Shown here piece by piece: positions 25,810 through 34,382 of a stretch of 64,000 bases of DNA. The notes beneath the pieces are model-generated. The model was not told where the DNA came from and searched no databases. It saw only the letters and a program-made list of their open reading frames with translations. Each line of letters opens with the position of its first letter. Positions within the stretch are counted from its first letter, which is position 1. Where the stretch lies: NCBI GenBank assembly GCA_023423895.1, contig JAFAER010000011.1, positions 1 through 64,000 of the forward strand. Reading direction: 5' to 3'. Origin of the DNA: Pseudomonadota bacterium (GTDB taxonomy: Bacteria; Myxococcota_A; Polyangia; Polyangiales; Polyangiaceae). Both the position numbers and the translations under genes were made by a program.

Positions 25810-25878
25810 CGCTGCGGTCGATTTCGTCACGAATCCGATCCCGGGCGGGGACTCACGGCGAAGCAAGAGGTGCTCTTC

Positions 25879-26565
25879 ATGCCGTCGAACAAGTCCTTCA
25901 TCGAAGCGAAGCTCGTGAGTCGAGCCTCGAGCTCTTTCCTTCTTCTCGTCCTCGCGGCGGGCGCAGCGTGTTCGTCGACGACGGAGCGCGCGCCAGCGGA
26001 CAAGAACGCGCCGGAGGCCGAAGGCCACGATGCAGGCACGGACGCCGCGGCGTCCGTCGAGGCGTTCGACGACTGCACGTGCGGCGACATCCCCGAGGAT
26101 CGGACGCCGGGCTTCGGCTGTTCATTGCCTCGTCCCATTCTCGTTCGTACCTGCATCGTGGATGCGTCCTGCGGGGTCTACGCGATCGACTTCGAAGAAG
26201 CGGCGCCACCCGTCGCTCGACACGATGTCGCGATCCGTTTCGAGCTCGCCGAGGCCGTGCCGGAGGGCACGGACCTGACGGTCAACGATCCCGCGTTGGC
26301 ACCCACGCTGGATGGGCTGCACCTGTTCGGGGCGAAGGAGTGGTCGGTCGAGGAAGGCCCCCTCACGATGCGCTCCGACGCGAAGCTCCCAGGAAAGGCT
26401 CGGCTCTCGGCGGACCGCCGCGCCGTGACGCTGATCCCCGACCGCCTGGAGGGGCCATGGGTCGTCGAAGCCAATTTCGGCTTCGATGCCTTCTTCGGCC
26501 CCGACGTGTGTGGTGAGGGAGAGGGCAGCTTGCTCGGTTACGTGGTTCGATTCCGACTTCCGTGA
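25879..26565 (+). CDS. Module B lipoprotein of unknown family (228 aa)
   Basis: The ATG at 25879 is preceded by AAGAGG with 8-bp spacing. A lipoprotein signal ends at LAAGAAC, followed by a Thr/Asp/Ala linker. The mature region has six further cysteines (among them DCTCGDIP, GCSLPRP, TCIVDASCG and DVCGEGEG) and the rest is probably a single beta-sandwich. It does not resemble the Cys-rich repeat, propeller, RCC1 or IgGFc-type proteins that occupy this position in modules A, C and D. It is therefore either a replacement cargo gene or a remnant of a different set. It lies 77 bp before the first gene of module C. Confidence 0.7.
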   Translation: MPSNKSFIEAKLVSRASSSFLLLVLAAGAACSSTTERAPADKNAPEAEGHDAGTDAAASVEAFDDCTCGDIPEDRTPGFGCSLPRPILVRTCIVDASCGVYAIDFEEAAPPVARHDVAIRFELAEAVPEGTDLTVNDPALAPTLDGLHLFGAKEWSVEEGPLTMRSDAKLPGKARLSADRRAVTLIPDRLEGPWVVEANFGFDAFFGPDVCGEGEGSLLGYVVRFRLP

Positions 26566-26642
26566 ACGCACGCCTGAGCCTGCACTTTCTCGAATACTCC
26601 GAGCGTCAGGGGCTCGTCATCGCGTAGAGTTTCATCGACGCC

Positions 26643-27740
26643 TTGGGATCGGTCGGCCGCACGCGCAATCGGACGTGGAGACGGACGACGGCGGTGGGGG
26701 CATGGCTCGTGGGTCTCTCGTGGACGACCGTGGCGCGCGCGGCGCCCTTCGAGCTCACGTGGAGCGCACCCGAGAGCTGCCCGTCGCGCGACGAGATGGT
26801 CGTCGCGACGCGCGCACGGCTCGGCGAAAGCGATGAACGCGAACGCCCGACGTCGGCGCCCGAGCTCTTCGTGCGCGGCGCGGTCTCGCCAGAGAAGGGC
26901 GGCTACGTCGTCTCGTTCGTCGTCGCGGACGCCGCCGGTGCGGAGGTCGGCGAGCGCGAGGTGCACGTCCAGGGGCGAAGCTGCCGGGCGATCGAGGAGC
27001 CCGCGGCCCTCGTGCTTGCGACGATGATCTCCGTCGTTCGCCCGTCGACGCCCGGTGAGAGCGCGACGCCGCCGCCACCAGAGACGCACGAGGCGCGAGA
27101 GTCGGTCTCGCCGTCGCCGCCTCTCGCCACGCCGCCTGCATCACAATCTCTCGCCGCGCCGTCGCGAGCGGAGCCGGGAAGCACCGCGGCTTCTCCTCCC
27201 AGTTCTTCCAGTCCACCCATTCCTTCGCGCCGAGCGCTCGCCCTCGCCGGCGTGGGCTCGGCCGGTGTCCTGCCGACGGCCGGTCTCGGTGCAGCGTTGC
27301 GGACCAGCTACATGGCTCGGTCGAGGTTTCTCCTCGGCTTCGAGACCGGCTTCGAGGTCGGCGCGTGGGTTCGCGCAGGGCGGGGCGAGGTCGGCTTCCA
27401 GCTCGTGAGCGCCTCGCTCCTCGCGGGATATCGGGTGCTGCGCGCCGGAAACGTGGAGCTCGTCCCGCTCGCCACCGTGCGCGGCGGGGTCCTCCGGACG
27501 TTGCCGAGCGGGTTTCAGCTCGTGAAGGCAGAGGCGCGGCCGATGGCCCTCGTGGGGCTCGGCGCGCTCGTGCGTGCGGAGCTCCTGCCGAACGTCTACG
27601 CCGAAGCTCTACCTCAGGCCGAGGTGGTGCTGATCCGGGACGTCTTCCAGGCGAGCGAGGCCCGCACGACGTATTTCCTCCACCAGCCGTCGCTCGTTGG
27701 TGCTCGTCTAACGGTTGGACTTGGCTACGAATTTCCGTAA
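26643..27740 (+). CDS. Module C gene 1: CP-domain plus outer-membrane barrel protein (365 aa)
   Basis: The TTG at 26643 gives a proper signal peptide (Arg-rich start, hydrophobic VGAWLVGLSWTTV, cleavage near ARAAP). The entry motif is FELTWSAPESCPSRDEM and the second Cys lies in GRSCRAIEEPAALVL. A Pro/Ser linker occupies about 135-195. The C-terminal half is a barrel candidate whose final strand is LTVGLGYEFP, ending in an aromatic-containing strand as outer-membrane proteins do. No better start codon lies between the module B lipoprotein stop and this TTG, so the start is fairly secure but rare. The sigma gene follows after 59 bp. Confidence 0.72.
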   Translation: MGSVGRTRNRTWRRTTAVGAWLVGLSWTTVARAAPFELTWSAPESCPSRDEMVVATRARLGESDERERPTSAPELFVRGAVSPEKGGYVVSFVVADAAGAEVGEREVHVQGRSCRAIEEPAALVLATMISVVRPSTPGESATPPPPETHEARESVSPSPPLATPPASQSLAAPSRAEPGSTAASPPSSSSPPIPSRRALALAGVGSAGVLPTAGLGAALRTSYMARSRFLLGFETGFEVGAWVRAGRGEVGFQLVSASLLAGYRVLRAGNVELVPLATVRGGVLRTLPSGFQLVKAEARPMALVGLGALVRAELLPNVYAEALPQAEVVLIRDVFQASEARTTYFLHQPSLVGARLTVGLGYEFP

Positions 27741-27799
27741 TTTGAGAAATTCGACCGGCCTCGATTGGAAAAAGCCCGGCGACGAGCACTTCTAACCCT

Positions 27800-28342
27800 G
27801 TGAACGCCTCGATCGTTCGCGTTGTCACCAGCGCGCTACAAGTCGAAGACAGGGCCTCCGCGGTGCCCATGACCTTCGAAGCGCTCTTCCAAAGCTACGT
27901 CGAGTTCGTGTGGCGTAGCTTGCGGCACTTCGGCGTCGAGGAGCGCGATCTCGAGGACCAGACCCAGGAGGTCTTCCTCGTCGCGCACCGTCATCTCGCG
28001 GACCTCGACGTCGAACATCCGCGCGCGTGGCTCTACGCGATCGCTCGAAGGTGTGCGGCCGGGTATCGGCGGCGAAGTCATCGCCGGCACGAGACGACCG
28101 TCGACACCGTGCCCGAGAGCAGCCACAGCCGGGATCCCGGCGTCGGGATGGAGGTCGATCGCGTCGGCGTCGTCCTCGCCACACTCGACGAGGACAAGCG
28201 CACCGTCTTCCTCCTGCACGACGTCGAAGAGATGCCGATGCGCGAGGTGGCCGAGGCCGTCGGCTGCCAGCTCTCCACTGCATACGCGCGCCTCTACGCA
28301 GCGCGCCGCGAGCTCGCGAAGGCCATCAAAGAGGCTCCATGA
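27800..28342 (+). CDS. Module C gene 2: ECF sigma factor (180 aa)
   Basis: Region 2 reads FEALFQSYVEFVWRSLRHFG and LEDQTQEVFLVAHRHLADLD; region 4 reads MPMREVAEAVGCQLSTAYAR. The GTG at 27800 is the likely start; an internal ATG (27870) would remove part of the N-terminal region before region 2. The upstream 59 bp include ATTGGAAAAAGCCC, similar to the block before the module B sigma gene. The stop overlaps the next start (ATGA, 28339). It is the shortest of the four module sigma factors and probably recognises the promoter of module C. Confidence 0.9.
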   Translation: MNASIVRVVTSALQVEDRASAVPMTFEALFQSYVEFVWRSLRHFGVEERDLEDQTQEVFLVAHRHLADLDVEHPRAWLYAIARRCAAGYRRRSHRRHETTVDTVPESSHSRDPGVGMEVDRVGVVLATLDEDKRTVFLLHDVEEMPMREVAEAVGCQLSTAYARLYAARRELAKAIKEAP

Positions 28343-29181
28343 AGATCGATCCCTCCGACAACCCGAACGGCCTTCGCGACGTCGATGGCGAAGACGCGGA
28401 GGCGCTCGAGGAGCTCGCGCGCGGGATTCGCGGTCGCGGCCCGAGCGTCGACGCCGTGCAGCGGATCTCGAAGCGGCTCGCAGCCGTTGGTGCTCTCCCG
28501 CCGGCGTCCGTCTCCGACGCGCAGCCGGTGACGCCGTCGGCGGCGACCGCCCGGTTCGCCGGGAACGTCGGCTCGTTCAAGATCGGCGGACTGGCCCTCG
28601 CCGCGCTCACCGCAGGCGCGCTGCTCGCATGGCGGGCGACGTACACGACGGAGAGCGCGCCGAGTGCCGCGCCCACCGAGATCGCTTCCCCGGCGGCTCC
28701 GACGGTCGTGGCCGAGCCGCTCGCCGCGCGAGCGTCGAACGATACCGTCACGGCTCCGACGGAGCTCGGGACGACGCGCGGCGCAGCGAGCGTGCCCGCC
28801 GTCTCGATCGATTCGCTTCCGTCGGTCGCGCCGGTCGCGCGGGCACCCGGCTCGAGCACCACGACCGACAACCGTGGCGCGACGACTGCCGCGCCCGAGC
28901 ATCTGCTCGTGCGGCGCGCCCAGGATGCGCTCACCTCCGATCCTGCCCAGGCGCTGATGCTCGCGAACGAGCACGCGGCGCGCTACCCCGCAGGTGAGCT
29001 CACGCAGGAGCGCGAGGTGGTCGCCGTCGACGCGCTCGCAAAGCTCGGTCGCAAGGACGACGCGCTTGCTCGCGCCCGCGCGCTCGTTCGGCGCTTCCCG
29101 CGCACTCCCTATGTCGCTCATCTCGAGAAGGCCGTCGGTCCGCTGACCGCTGCTGGCTCCGACTCTCGATCCACGCCGTGA
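28339..29181 (+). CDS. Module C gene 3: single-pass membrane protein, probable sigma regulator (280 aa)
   Basis: ATGA-coupled to the sigma gene. A charged N-terminal region of about 75 residues precedes a membrane helix (IGGLALAALTAGALLAW, about 78-95). A long Ala/Pro/Thr/Ser linker reaches residue 190, then comes the shared helical-repeat domain (VRRAQDALTSDPAQALMLAN, EREVVAVDALAKLGRKDDAL, ALVRRFPRTPYVAHL). The C-terminal domain probably lies in the periplasm, where it could contact the barrel protein or the lipoproteins. In contrast to module A there is a 39-bp gap before the Cys-rich lipoprotein gene. Confidence 0.77.
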   Translation: MKIDPSDNPNGLRDVDGEDAEALEELARGIRGRGPSVDAVQRISKRLAAVGALPPASVSDAQPVTPSAATARFAGNVGSFKIGGLALAALTAGALLAWRATYTTESAPSAAPTEIASPAAPTVVAEPLAARASNDTVTAPTELGTTRGAASVPAVSIDSLPSVAPVARAPGSSTTTDNRGATTAAPEHLLVRRAQDALTSDPAQALMLANEHAARYPAGELTQEREVVAVDALAKLGRKDDALARARALVRRFPRTPYVAHLEKAVGPLTAAGSDSRSTP

Positions 29182-29220
29182 TCGCGGCCACGACGGCTTG
29201 CTGCGAAAGGACTGCCCGTA

Positions 29221-30474
29221 ATGGTTCGACGCATCGCTCGGCGTAGTGCAAACGCAGCGATTTTGACGCTGACGTGTGCGCTGCCCGCCTGGCTCTTCGC
29301 CGCCGGTTGTTCGAGCACCGTCTCCGTCGCTGAATCGCCGGATGCGGGGAGCACCGGCTTCTCCTCCGGGACGGGTGACGGCGGTGACGCCATCCCTTCG
29401 CCGGAGCAGCTCCTCCAGTGCGTCGCCACGGAGTGTCCGTTCCCGTACACCACGTGCGAGACCGACAAGCCGACGTACAAGTGCGAGATCAATCTCATGA
29501 ACGACCCACGCAACTGCGGTGCGTGCGGCGTCAGCTGCGAGGACTACGGCCCGATCGGAATGATCGGGCAGTGCGTCCAGGGCAAGTGTGACTTCCAGTG
29601 CGTGATCGCGCTCGAAGATCCGATCCAGAAGCTGAAGAACTGCAACGGCATCCTCGACGACGGCTGCGAGATCGACGTCTACAGCGACCCGAAGAACTGC
29701 GGCATCTGCGGGAACGAGTGCGCGGAAGGCACGCCCTGCATCGAGGGACGATGCGGCTGTCCGACGGGCTTCACGCTCTGCGGTGGCAGGTGTGTCGACC
29801 TGCAGACGAACGATCTGAACTGCGGTGAGTGCGGACGCCAGTGTCCGTTCATCCCGGAGGACGGACCCTTCGCCGGCTGCGAGATGATCGACAAGCACGC
29901 ACAGGCCAAGTGCCTGGGCGGCACGTGCGGAAACCTCAGCTGCCAGTACGGCTGGGGCGACTGCGACAAGGACATGGGGCAGTGCCCGACGAATCCGAAC
30001 GGCGCCTGGTCCGGCTGCGAGACCCAGGTGACCTCGGTCGAGAACTGCGGCGCCTGCGGGAACAAGTGCGGGCCCGGCCAGATCTGCGGTCGCGTCGGGG
30101 TGGAGATCAAGTGCATCGACACGTGCGACAAGCTCGGGCTCACCGATTGCGGTAACGCCGGCGAGCAGGGCGGTGGCTGCCGCGATCTCAACAACGATCC
30201 CTACTACTGCGGCTCGTGCGTGAACGAGTGTCCGACGGCCGGCCCGCACCAGAACGCCACCTGCAACAAGGGCAGCTGCGAGTACCCCTGCGACGACGGC
30301 TGGGCGGACTGCAACGGCGACCTCGCCGACGGCTGCGAGGTCAACATCGCGATCAATCCGAGCAACTGCGGAGGCTGCGGCATCACCTGCGACAGCGTCC
30401 TCGGCCAGCCTTGCGTCGAAGGTAAGTGCCTCATGCAGGATTGCGACTCCGACGCAGGCGTGGAGACCAAATGA
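29221..30474 (+). CDS. Module C gene 4: Cys-rich lipoprotein with NCGxCGxxC repeats (417 aa)
   Basis: A lipoprotein signal ends at LFAAGC, followed by a Ser/Gly/Asp linker. The mature chain contains about 50 cysteines arranged in repeated blocks: NCGACGVSC, NCGICGNEC, NCGECGRQC, NCGACGNKC, YCGSCVNEC and NCGGCGITC, with intervening NCNGILDDGCEI and DCNGDLADGCEV segments. The DGCE-containing parts, rich in Asp and Asn, could bind calcium. It parallels the genes at 9086 and 46767 in the number and order of blocks. The stop overlaps the next start (ATGA at 30471). A rigid, disulfide-bonded surface stalk is a reasonable inference. Confidence 0.82.
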   Translation: MVRRIARRSANAAILTLTCALPAWLFAAGCSSTVSVAESPDAGSTGFSSGTGDGGDAIPSPEQLLQCVATECPFPYTTCETDKPTYKCEINLMNDPRNCGACGVSCEDYGPIGMIGQCVQGKCDFQCVIALEDPIQKLKNCNGILDDGCEIDVYSDPKNCGICGNECAEGTPCIEGRCGCPTGFTLCGGRCVDLQTNDLNCGECGRQCPFIPEDGPFAGCEMIDKHAQAKCLGGTCGNLSCQYGWGDCDKDMGQCPTNPNGAWSGCETQVTSVENCGACGNKCGPGQICGRVGVEIKCIDTCDKLGLTDCGNAGEQGGGCRDLNNDPYYCGSCVNECPTAGPHQNATCNKGSCEYPCDDGWADCNGDLADGCEVNIAINPSNCGGCGITCDSVLGQPCVEGKCLMQDCDSDAGVETK

Positions 30475-31742
30475 AGCTCTCACTCCAAGAAGAGCACGTG
30501 CGTTCTCGCTCGCTCGTTCCTCTGCTCATGGTCACGATGGGCTCGGCGGTCGGCCTCATCGGCGCGCTCGCCGCCTGCGCCGCAAGCGACGACGAAGCCA
30601 CCGTCCGCCCGCCGAACACCGACGTCACGCTCGATGCGCCGGACGCGTCGCTCGACGCTGCTGCCGATGCGTCGTGCCAGCCTGGCGAGCCTGGGTGCAC
30701 TGCGGTCCCCGACTGCTCGCAGGTCGACTGGTGCCTCGTCCAGTCCGGCGTGCGTCTGTCCGAGCGTCTCAATTCGATCTGGGGCTCGAGCAAGTCCGAT
30801 GTCTGGGCCGTCGGCTCGCGTGGCTCCGTCGTCCACTACGACGGCGCGACATGGAAGCCCGTCCCGATCGACAACAAGTCGACGTTCTTCTCGGTATGGG
30901 GAAGCGGCCCGAACGACGTCTGGGCCGTGAGCGACACGATGACGATCATGCGCTCGGACGGGTTCAAGGACGGGAAGGCCACGTGGACCCGACTGCCTGC
31001 GCTCTCCGTCGCGCCCTACTTCGAGACGGCGACGACCGTGATGTTCGGCTTCGGTCCGGACGACTTCCGCATCGGCACTTACCCCAAGGACGACTCGCCG
31101 AACCAGACCACGGGCAACATGCTCGTGAAGAAGAGCGGCGAGCCCGAGGACGGCAAGAGCCCGCTCACGCGTGTCGGTGGCCTGAAGGGGACCGTCACCG
31201 GCATCTGGGGCAGCTCGCCCGACGACGTCTGGATCCTCGTCGACAATCGTAGGACGAACAACAACTACCAGGGCTCGCCGATCGAAGCGGGCAAGACCTT
31301 GCACGGTCGCCCCGCGCCGCCCGGCGCCGATACGAAGGGCGATCGGCTCGCGTGGACTGCGGTCGACAGCCAGGCGACCGTCGTTCTCCGCGGGATCTGG
31401 GGCAGCTCGGCCGACGATGTCTGGGCGGTGGGCGACCACGGCACCATCCGTCACATCTACCCGAACGATCTCCGCTGGCAGGTCGTCGCCTCGCCGACGG
31501 CGGAGAACCTCCGCGCCATCTGGGGAACGGGCCCCGACGACATCTGGGTCGTCGGCGACGCGGGGACGATCCTCCACTGGGACGGCTTCGAGTTCACGCA
31601 AGCCACCACCCAGCTTCCGAAGGGGCTCGAGCCGAATCTGTACGGCATCTGGGGAAGCGGACCGGACGACGTCTGGGTCGTCGGAGAGCACACCGTCTTG
31701 CACTACACGGGCGCAAAAGCGCCGGCGGCGGAGGGACAGTGA
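30471..31742 (+). CDS. Module C gene 5: WG-repeat propeller lipoprotein (423 aa)
   Basis: Six well-preserved blades are readable: WGSSKSDVWAVG, WGSGPNDVWAVS, WGSSPDDVWILV, WGSSADDVWAVG, WGTGPDDIWVVG and WGSGPDDVWVVG, most followed by a VVHYDG or ILHWDG strand. This is the clearest propeller in the window. The signal peptide ends at GALAAC, after a longer N-terminal region than usual (about 17 residues before the hydrophobic core). An Asp/Ala linker and a CQPGEPGC to DWC segment follow. Binding or scaffold role on the cell surface is inferred. ATGA overlap with gene 4 and GTGA with gene 6. Confidence 0.85.
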   Translation: MKLSLQEEHVRSRSLVPLLMVTMGSAVGLIGALAACAASDDEATVRPPNTDVTLDAPDASLDAAADASCQPGEPGCTAVPDCSQVDWCLVQSGVRLSERLNSIWGSSKSDVWAVGSRGSVVHYDGATWKPVPIDNKSTFFSVWGSGPNDVWAVSDTMTIMRSDGFKDGKATWTRLPALSVAPYFETATTVMFGFGPDDFRIGTYPKDDSPNQTTGNMLVKKSGEPEDGKSPLTRVGGLKGTVTGIWGSSPDDVWILVDNRRTNNNYQGSPIEAGKTLHGRPAPPGADTKGDRLAWTAVDSQATVVLRGIWGSSADDVWAVGDHGTIRHIYPNDLRWQVVASPTAENLRAIWGTGPDDIWVVGDAGTILHWDGFEFTQATTQLPKGLEPNLYGIWGSGPDDVWVVGEHTVLHYTGAKAPAAEGQ

Positions 31743-32965
31743 TCAGCGCACGTCATCGAGGCTCCGTCCTCGCATCGGTTGCGATCGTCTCTGCGATCGC
31801 GCTTGCAGGCGCCGCTTGCGCCACGGCGGACGTTCCGATCGGCACCGTCGAAGACGACGACGGCGAGAACAAGCTCGGCGACGGCGACGGCGGGGAGCTG
31901 CCCGATGTCGCCGCGATCGACGGCGGCCAAGAGGCCAGCCTGCCTCCGCCCCGCGCGTGCTCGGATCAGAGCTTCTGTCATACGGACATCCCGGAAGGCG
32001 CGACGCTCACGAGCGTGTGGGGTGACGACTCCGGCGTCGTCTGGTCGGTCAGCGCGCAGGGCACGATCTATCGCTGGGACGGCGCGCACTGGAACGTCCA
32101 TCATGAAGTGCCCGGCGCCGCCTTCACCACGGTCTGGGGGAGCAGCGCGACGGACGTCTGGGCCGCGGGGTCGAAGGGACTTCTTCGAGGTACGGGCTCG
32201 AGCGCGGCGACGCTGACGTTTGCGACCGTCAGTGACCTGCCCGGAAACCCCGACGTCGTGCTCACCTCGATCTGGGGATCGGGACCGAACGACATCTGGG
32301 CCGTCGGTGGCGCAGCAAACGGCAGCCTCCTCGGACGCGTGGTGCATTACACCGGACCGGGCGCAGGTTGGTCCGAGGTCACCGTGGAGGTTCCGCGCGA
32401 GTACCCGTGGGATCCCGATCCGGCGGTCGCTCCGATCGGCGTGTTCGGATCCGCGGCGTCCGGCGCGTGGGTACACGGCAAGTGGATCGACAACCAGAAC
32501 AATCCGATCGCCGTCCTCTTCCGCATCGCGCCGGGGACGACCGACGCCGTTCGAATGAAGATCCCCGAAGGGAACGACTGGCCTTATGGCCAGCAGCCGC
32601 TCACCGGCGCTGGCGTGATGGCGGACGGGACCGTGTGGCTCGGCGCGGTCGCGCTCTCGGGACGCCATCGTTACATCCGCGGCAAAGCTCCGTACGCGGA
32701 CGCGGACTGGGAGCCCCTGTATCGCGCGCAATACGAGTCGGACCCGCGCTTCTTCTGGGGCGCATCGTCGAACGACGCGTGGCAGGCTGGCGACTTCGGA
32801 CGCCTCCGCCACTGGGACGGAACGAAGTGGACCCAGGCCGTCATCATGGTGACGAGCGCGCCGGTGAAGAGCGATTTCTTCGGGGCCTGGACCGCCAAGA
32901 GCGACGACTTCTGGGTCGTCGGCGACGGCATCGCGCTGCACAAGAAGCCTTCCTCCACGCCGTGA
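31739..32965 (+). CDS. Module C gene 6: second WG-repeat propeller lipoprotein (408 aa)
   Basis: The GTG at 31739 overlaps the preceding stop (GTGA) and places the signal peptide correctly (VLASVAIVSAIALAGAAC). After a Glu/Asp/Gly linker comes the C-x-n-C pair (CSDQSFC) typical of gene 6 in all modules. Blades are WGDDSGVVWSVS, WGSSATDVWAAG, WGSGPNDIWAVG, WGASSNDAWQAG and a final AKSDDFWVVG with IALHKK. The final blade and tail match the module D paralogue, which ends EIWVVGNDIALHRK. Weaker central blades suggest a different propeller size from gene 5. Confidence 0.82.
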   Translation: MISARHRGSVLASVAIVSAIALAGAACATADVPIGTVEDDDGENKLGDGDGGELPDVAAIDGGQEASLPPPRACSDQSFCHTDIPEGATLTSVWGDDSGVVWSVSAQGTIYRWDGAHWNVHHEVPGAAFTTVWGSSATDVWAAGSKGLLRGTGSSAATLTFATVSDLPGNPDVVLTSIWGSGPNDIWAVGGAANGSLLGRVVHYTGPGAGWSEVTVEVPREYPWDPDPAVAPIGVFGSAASGAWVHGKWIDNQNNPIAVLFRIAPGTTDAVRMKIPEGNDWPYGQQPLTGAGVMADGTVWLGAVALSGRHRYIRGKAPYADADWEPLYRAQYESDPRFFWGASSNDAWQAGDFGRLRHWDGTKWTQAVIMVTSAPVKSDFFGAWTAKSDDFWVVGDGIALHKKPSSTP

Positions 32966-32976
32966 GGACACCAACG

Positions 32977-34368
32977 ATGAATCGCATTCACACGTGGATC
33001 CCTGCGCTCGTGGCGGCAACGTTCGCCGGCGCCGCCGTGATCGCCTGCAGCGACGAAGGACGCGTGATCTCGTCGGACCCCGATGACGATACGCCGCCGC
33101 CTCCCGCGACGACCTCGGACGCGGGGCCGCCGGCGCCGCCGCCGCTCGTCGAGAAGCCACCGTTCGATCCCGCCGACGAGGCCGTGACCTGCGCGAAGGA
33201 GCCGTGCGCCGTCGAGCTCGTTGCCGGCGACGCACACTTCTGCGCGCGCATGAGCAGCGGTGCGGTCCGATGTTGGGGCAAGAACGAGCTCGGCGTCCTC
33301 GGCCGCGCTCCCGCGGAGGACGAGGTCCCGACGATCTCCACGGTCGACGGGCTCGCGGGCGCCACTCAGCTCAGCACGAGCGGAGCCACGGCGTGCGCGC
33401 TCGTCACGGACGGCGCCGTGAAGTGCTGGGGCAGCAACAGCGATGCTCAGCTGGGGCTCGACCCCGAAGGTGGCGAAGGAGCCGTCTCCGACTGGGGGCC
33501 GCACCCGTCCCCGTCGACGGTCGCGCTGCCAGGGCCGGCGGTGCGCGTCGACATCGGGCCGCGCGTCGGCTGCGCGGTCCTCGCTTCGGGCGAGACCTGG
33601 TGCTGGGGCTTCAACGGCGCCGCTCAGCTCGGAAGGCCGATCGGCTCGACGCTCGAAGCGCCGGCACTGACGTCGCTCGCGGGCCACAAGGCCGTGCGGA
33701 CGGCGCACGGCGCGTACACGAGCTTCGCCGTGACCGACAAGGGCGAGATCCTGAGCTGGGGCACCGTTGGGGGGGCTCGCAGCAACCTCTCGGGTCGGAA
33801 GTCCTCGATGGAGCTCGATCCGAACCCGCTGCCGATCGGCCTGGGCGGTGTGACCAAGCTCGCCGTGACCACGAGCACCGAGTTCCAGCCGCCGGGGTTC
33901 CCGCAGCCGCCGCTCCGCGTCTACCAGCACGCGTGCGCCGTCGCGGAAGGCGAGGTGTACTGCTGGGGGCTGAGCGAGCTCGCGGCGCTCGGGACCGGCA
34001 GCCCCGATCTCGCACTGAAGCCGACGAAGACCGGCATCGACAGCGATCTCGCATGGGCGCAGCAGGTAGCAGTCGGCGGAGAGACGACGTGCGTCCGGCT
34101 CACTGACGGGAAGATCCATTGCGCCGGCGACAACCGCGTCGGCACGCTCGCGATCGGCGACGACGCCGGAGCGAAGTTCTCGATGGGGTTCCGGCATGCG
34201 ACGGAGCTCCAGGGGCATGCCGTAGGGATCGCCGCGACCCGTTCGGCCGTGTGCGCCCTCTTGAAGACCGGCGCGGTCGCTTGCTGGGGCGCCAACGACG
34301 CGGGCCAGCTCGGGCAGGAAACGAAAGACGACAAGCCGCACGGGACTCCCGTGACCGTGAAGCTCTGA
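32977..34368 (+). CDS. Module C gene 7: RCC1-type propeller lipoprotein (463 aa)
   Basis: The ATG at 32977 follows GTGAGGA. The signal peptide ends at AAVIAC, followed by an Asp/Pro-rich linker. The CxPC pair (CAKEPCAVEL) ahead of the blades is shared with the other two copies (CEAQPCATAL, CAVTPCITKI). RCC1-type repeats with Cys pairs follow: FCARMSSGAVRCWGKNELG, ACALVTDGAVKCWGSNSDAQ, GCAVLASGETWCWGFNGAAQ, ACAVAEGEVYCWGLSELAA and a final VCALLKTGAVACWGANDAGQ. One blade (TCVRLTDGKIHCAGDNRVG) has CAG in place of CWG. Extracytoplasmic binding propeller by inference. Confidence 0.85.
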   Translation: MNRIHTWIPALVAATFAGAAVIACSDEGRVISSDPDDDTPPPPATTSDAGPPAPPPLVEKPPFDPADEAVTCAKEPCAVELVAGDAHFCARMSSGAVRCWGKNELGVLGRAPAEDEVPTISTVDGLAGATQLSTSGATACALVTDGAVKCWGSNSDAQLGLDPEGGEGAVSDWGPHPSPSTVALPGPAVRVDIGPRVGCAVLASGETWCWGFNGAAQLGRPIGSTLEAPALTSLAGHKAVRTAHGAYTSFAVTDKGEILSWGTVGGARSNLSGRKSSMELDPNPLPIGLGGVTKLAVTTSTEFQPPGFPQPPLRVYQHACAVAEGEVYCWGLSELAALGTGSPDLALKPTKTGIDSDLAWAQQVAVGGETTCVRLTDGKIHCAGDNRVGTLAIGDDAGAKFSMGFRHATELQGHAVGIAATRSAVCALLKTGAVACWGANDAGQLGQETKDDKPHGTPVTVKL

Positions 34369-34382
34369 GAGGTATGTCCTTC

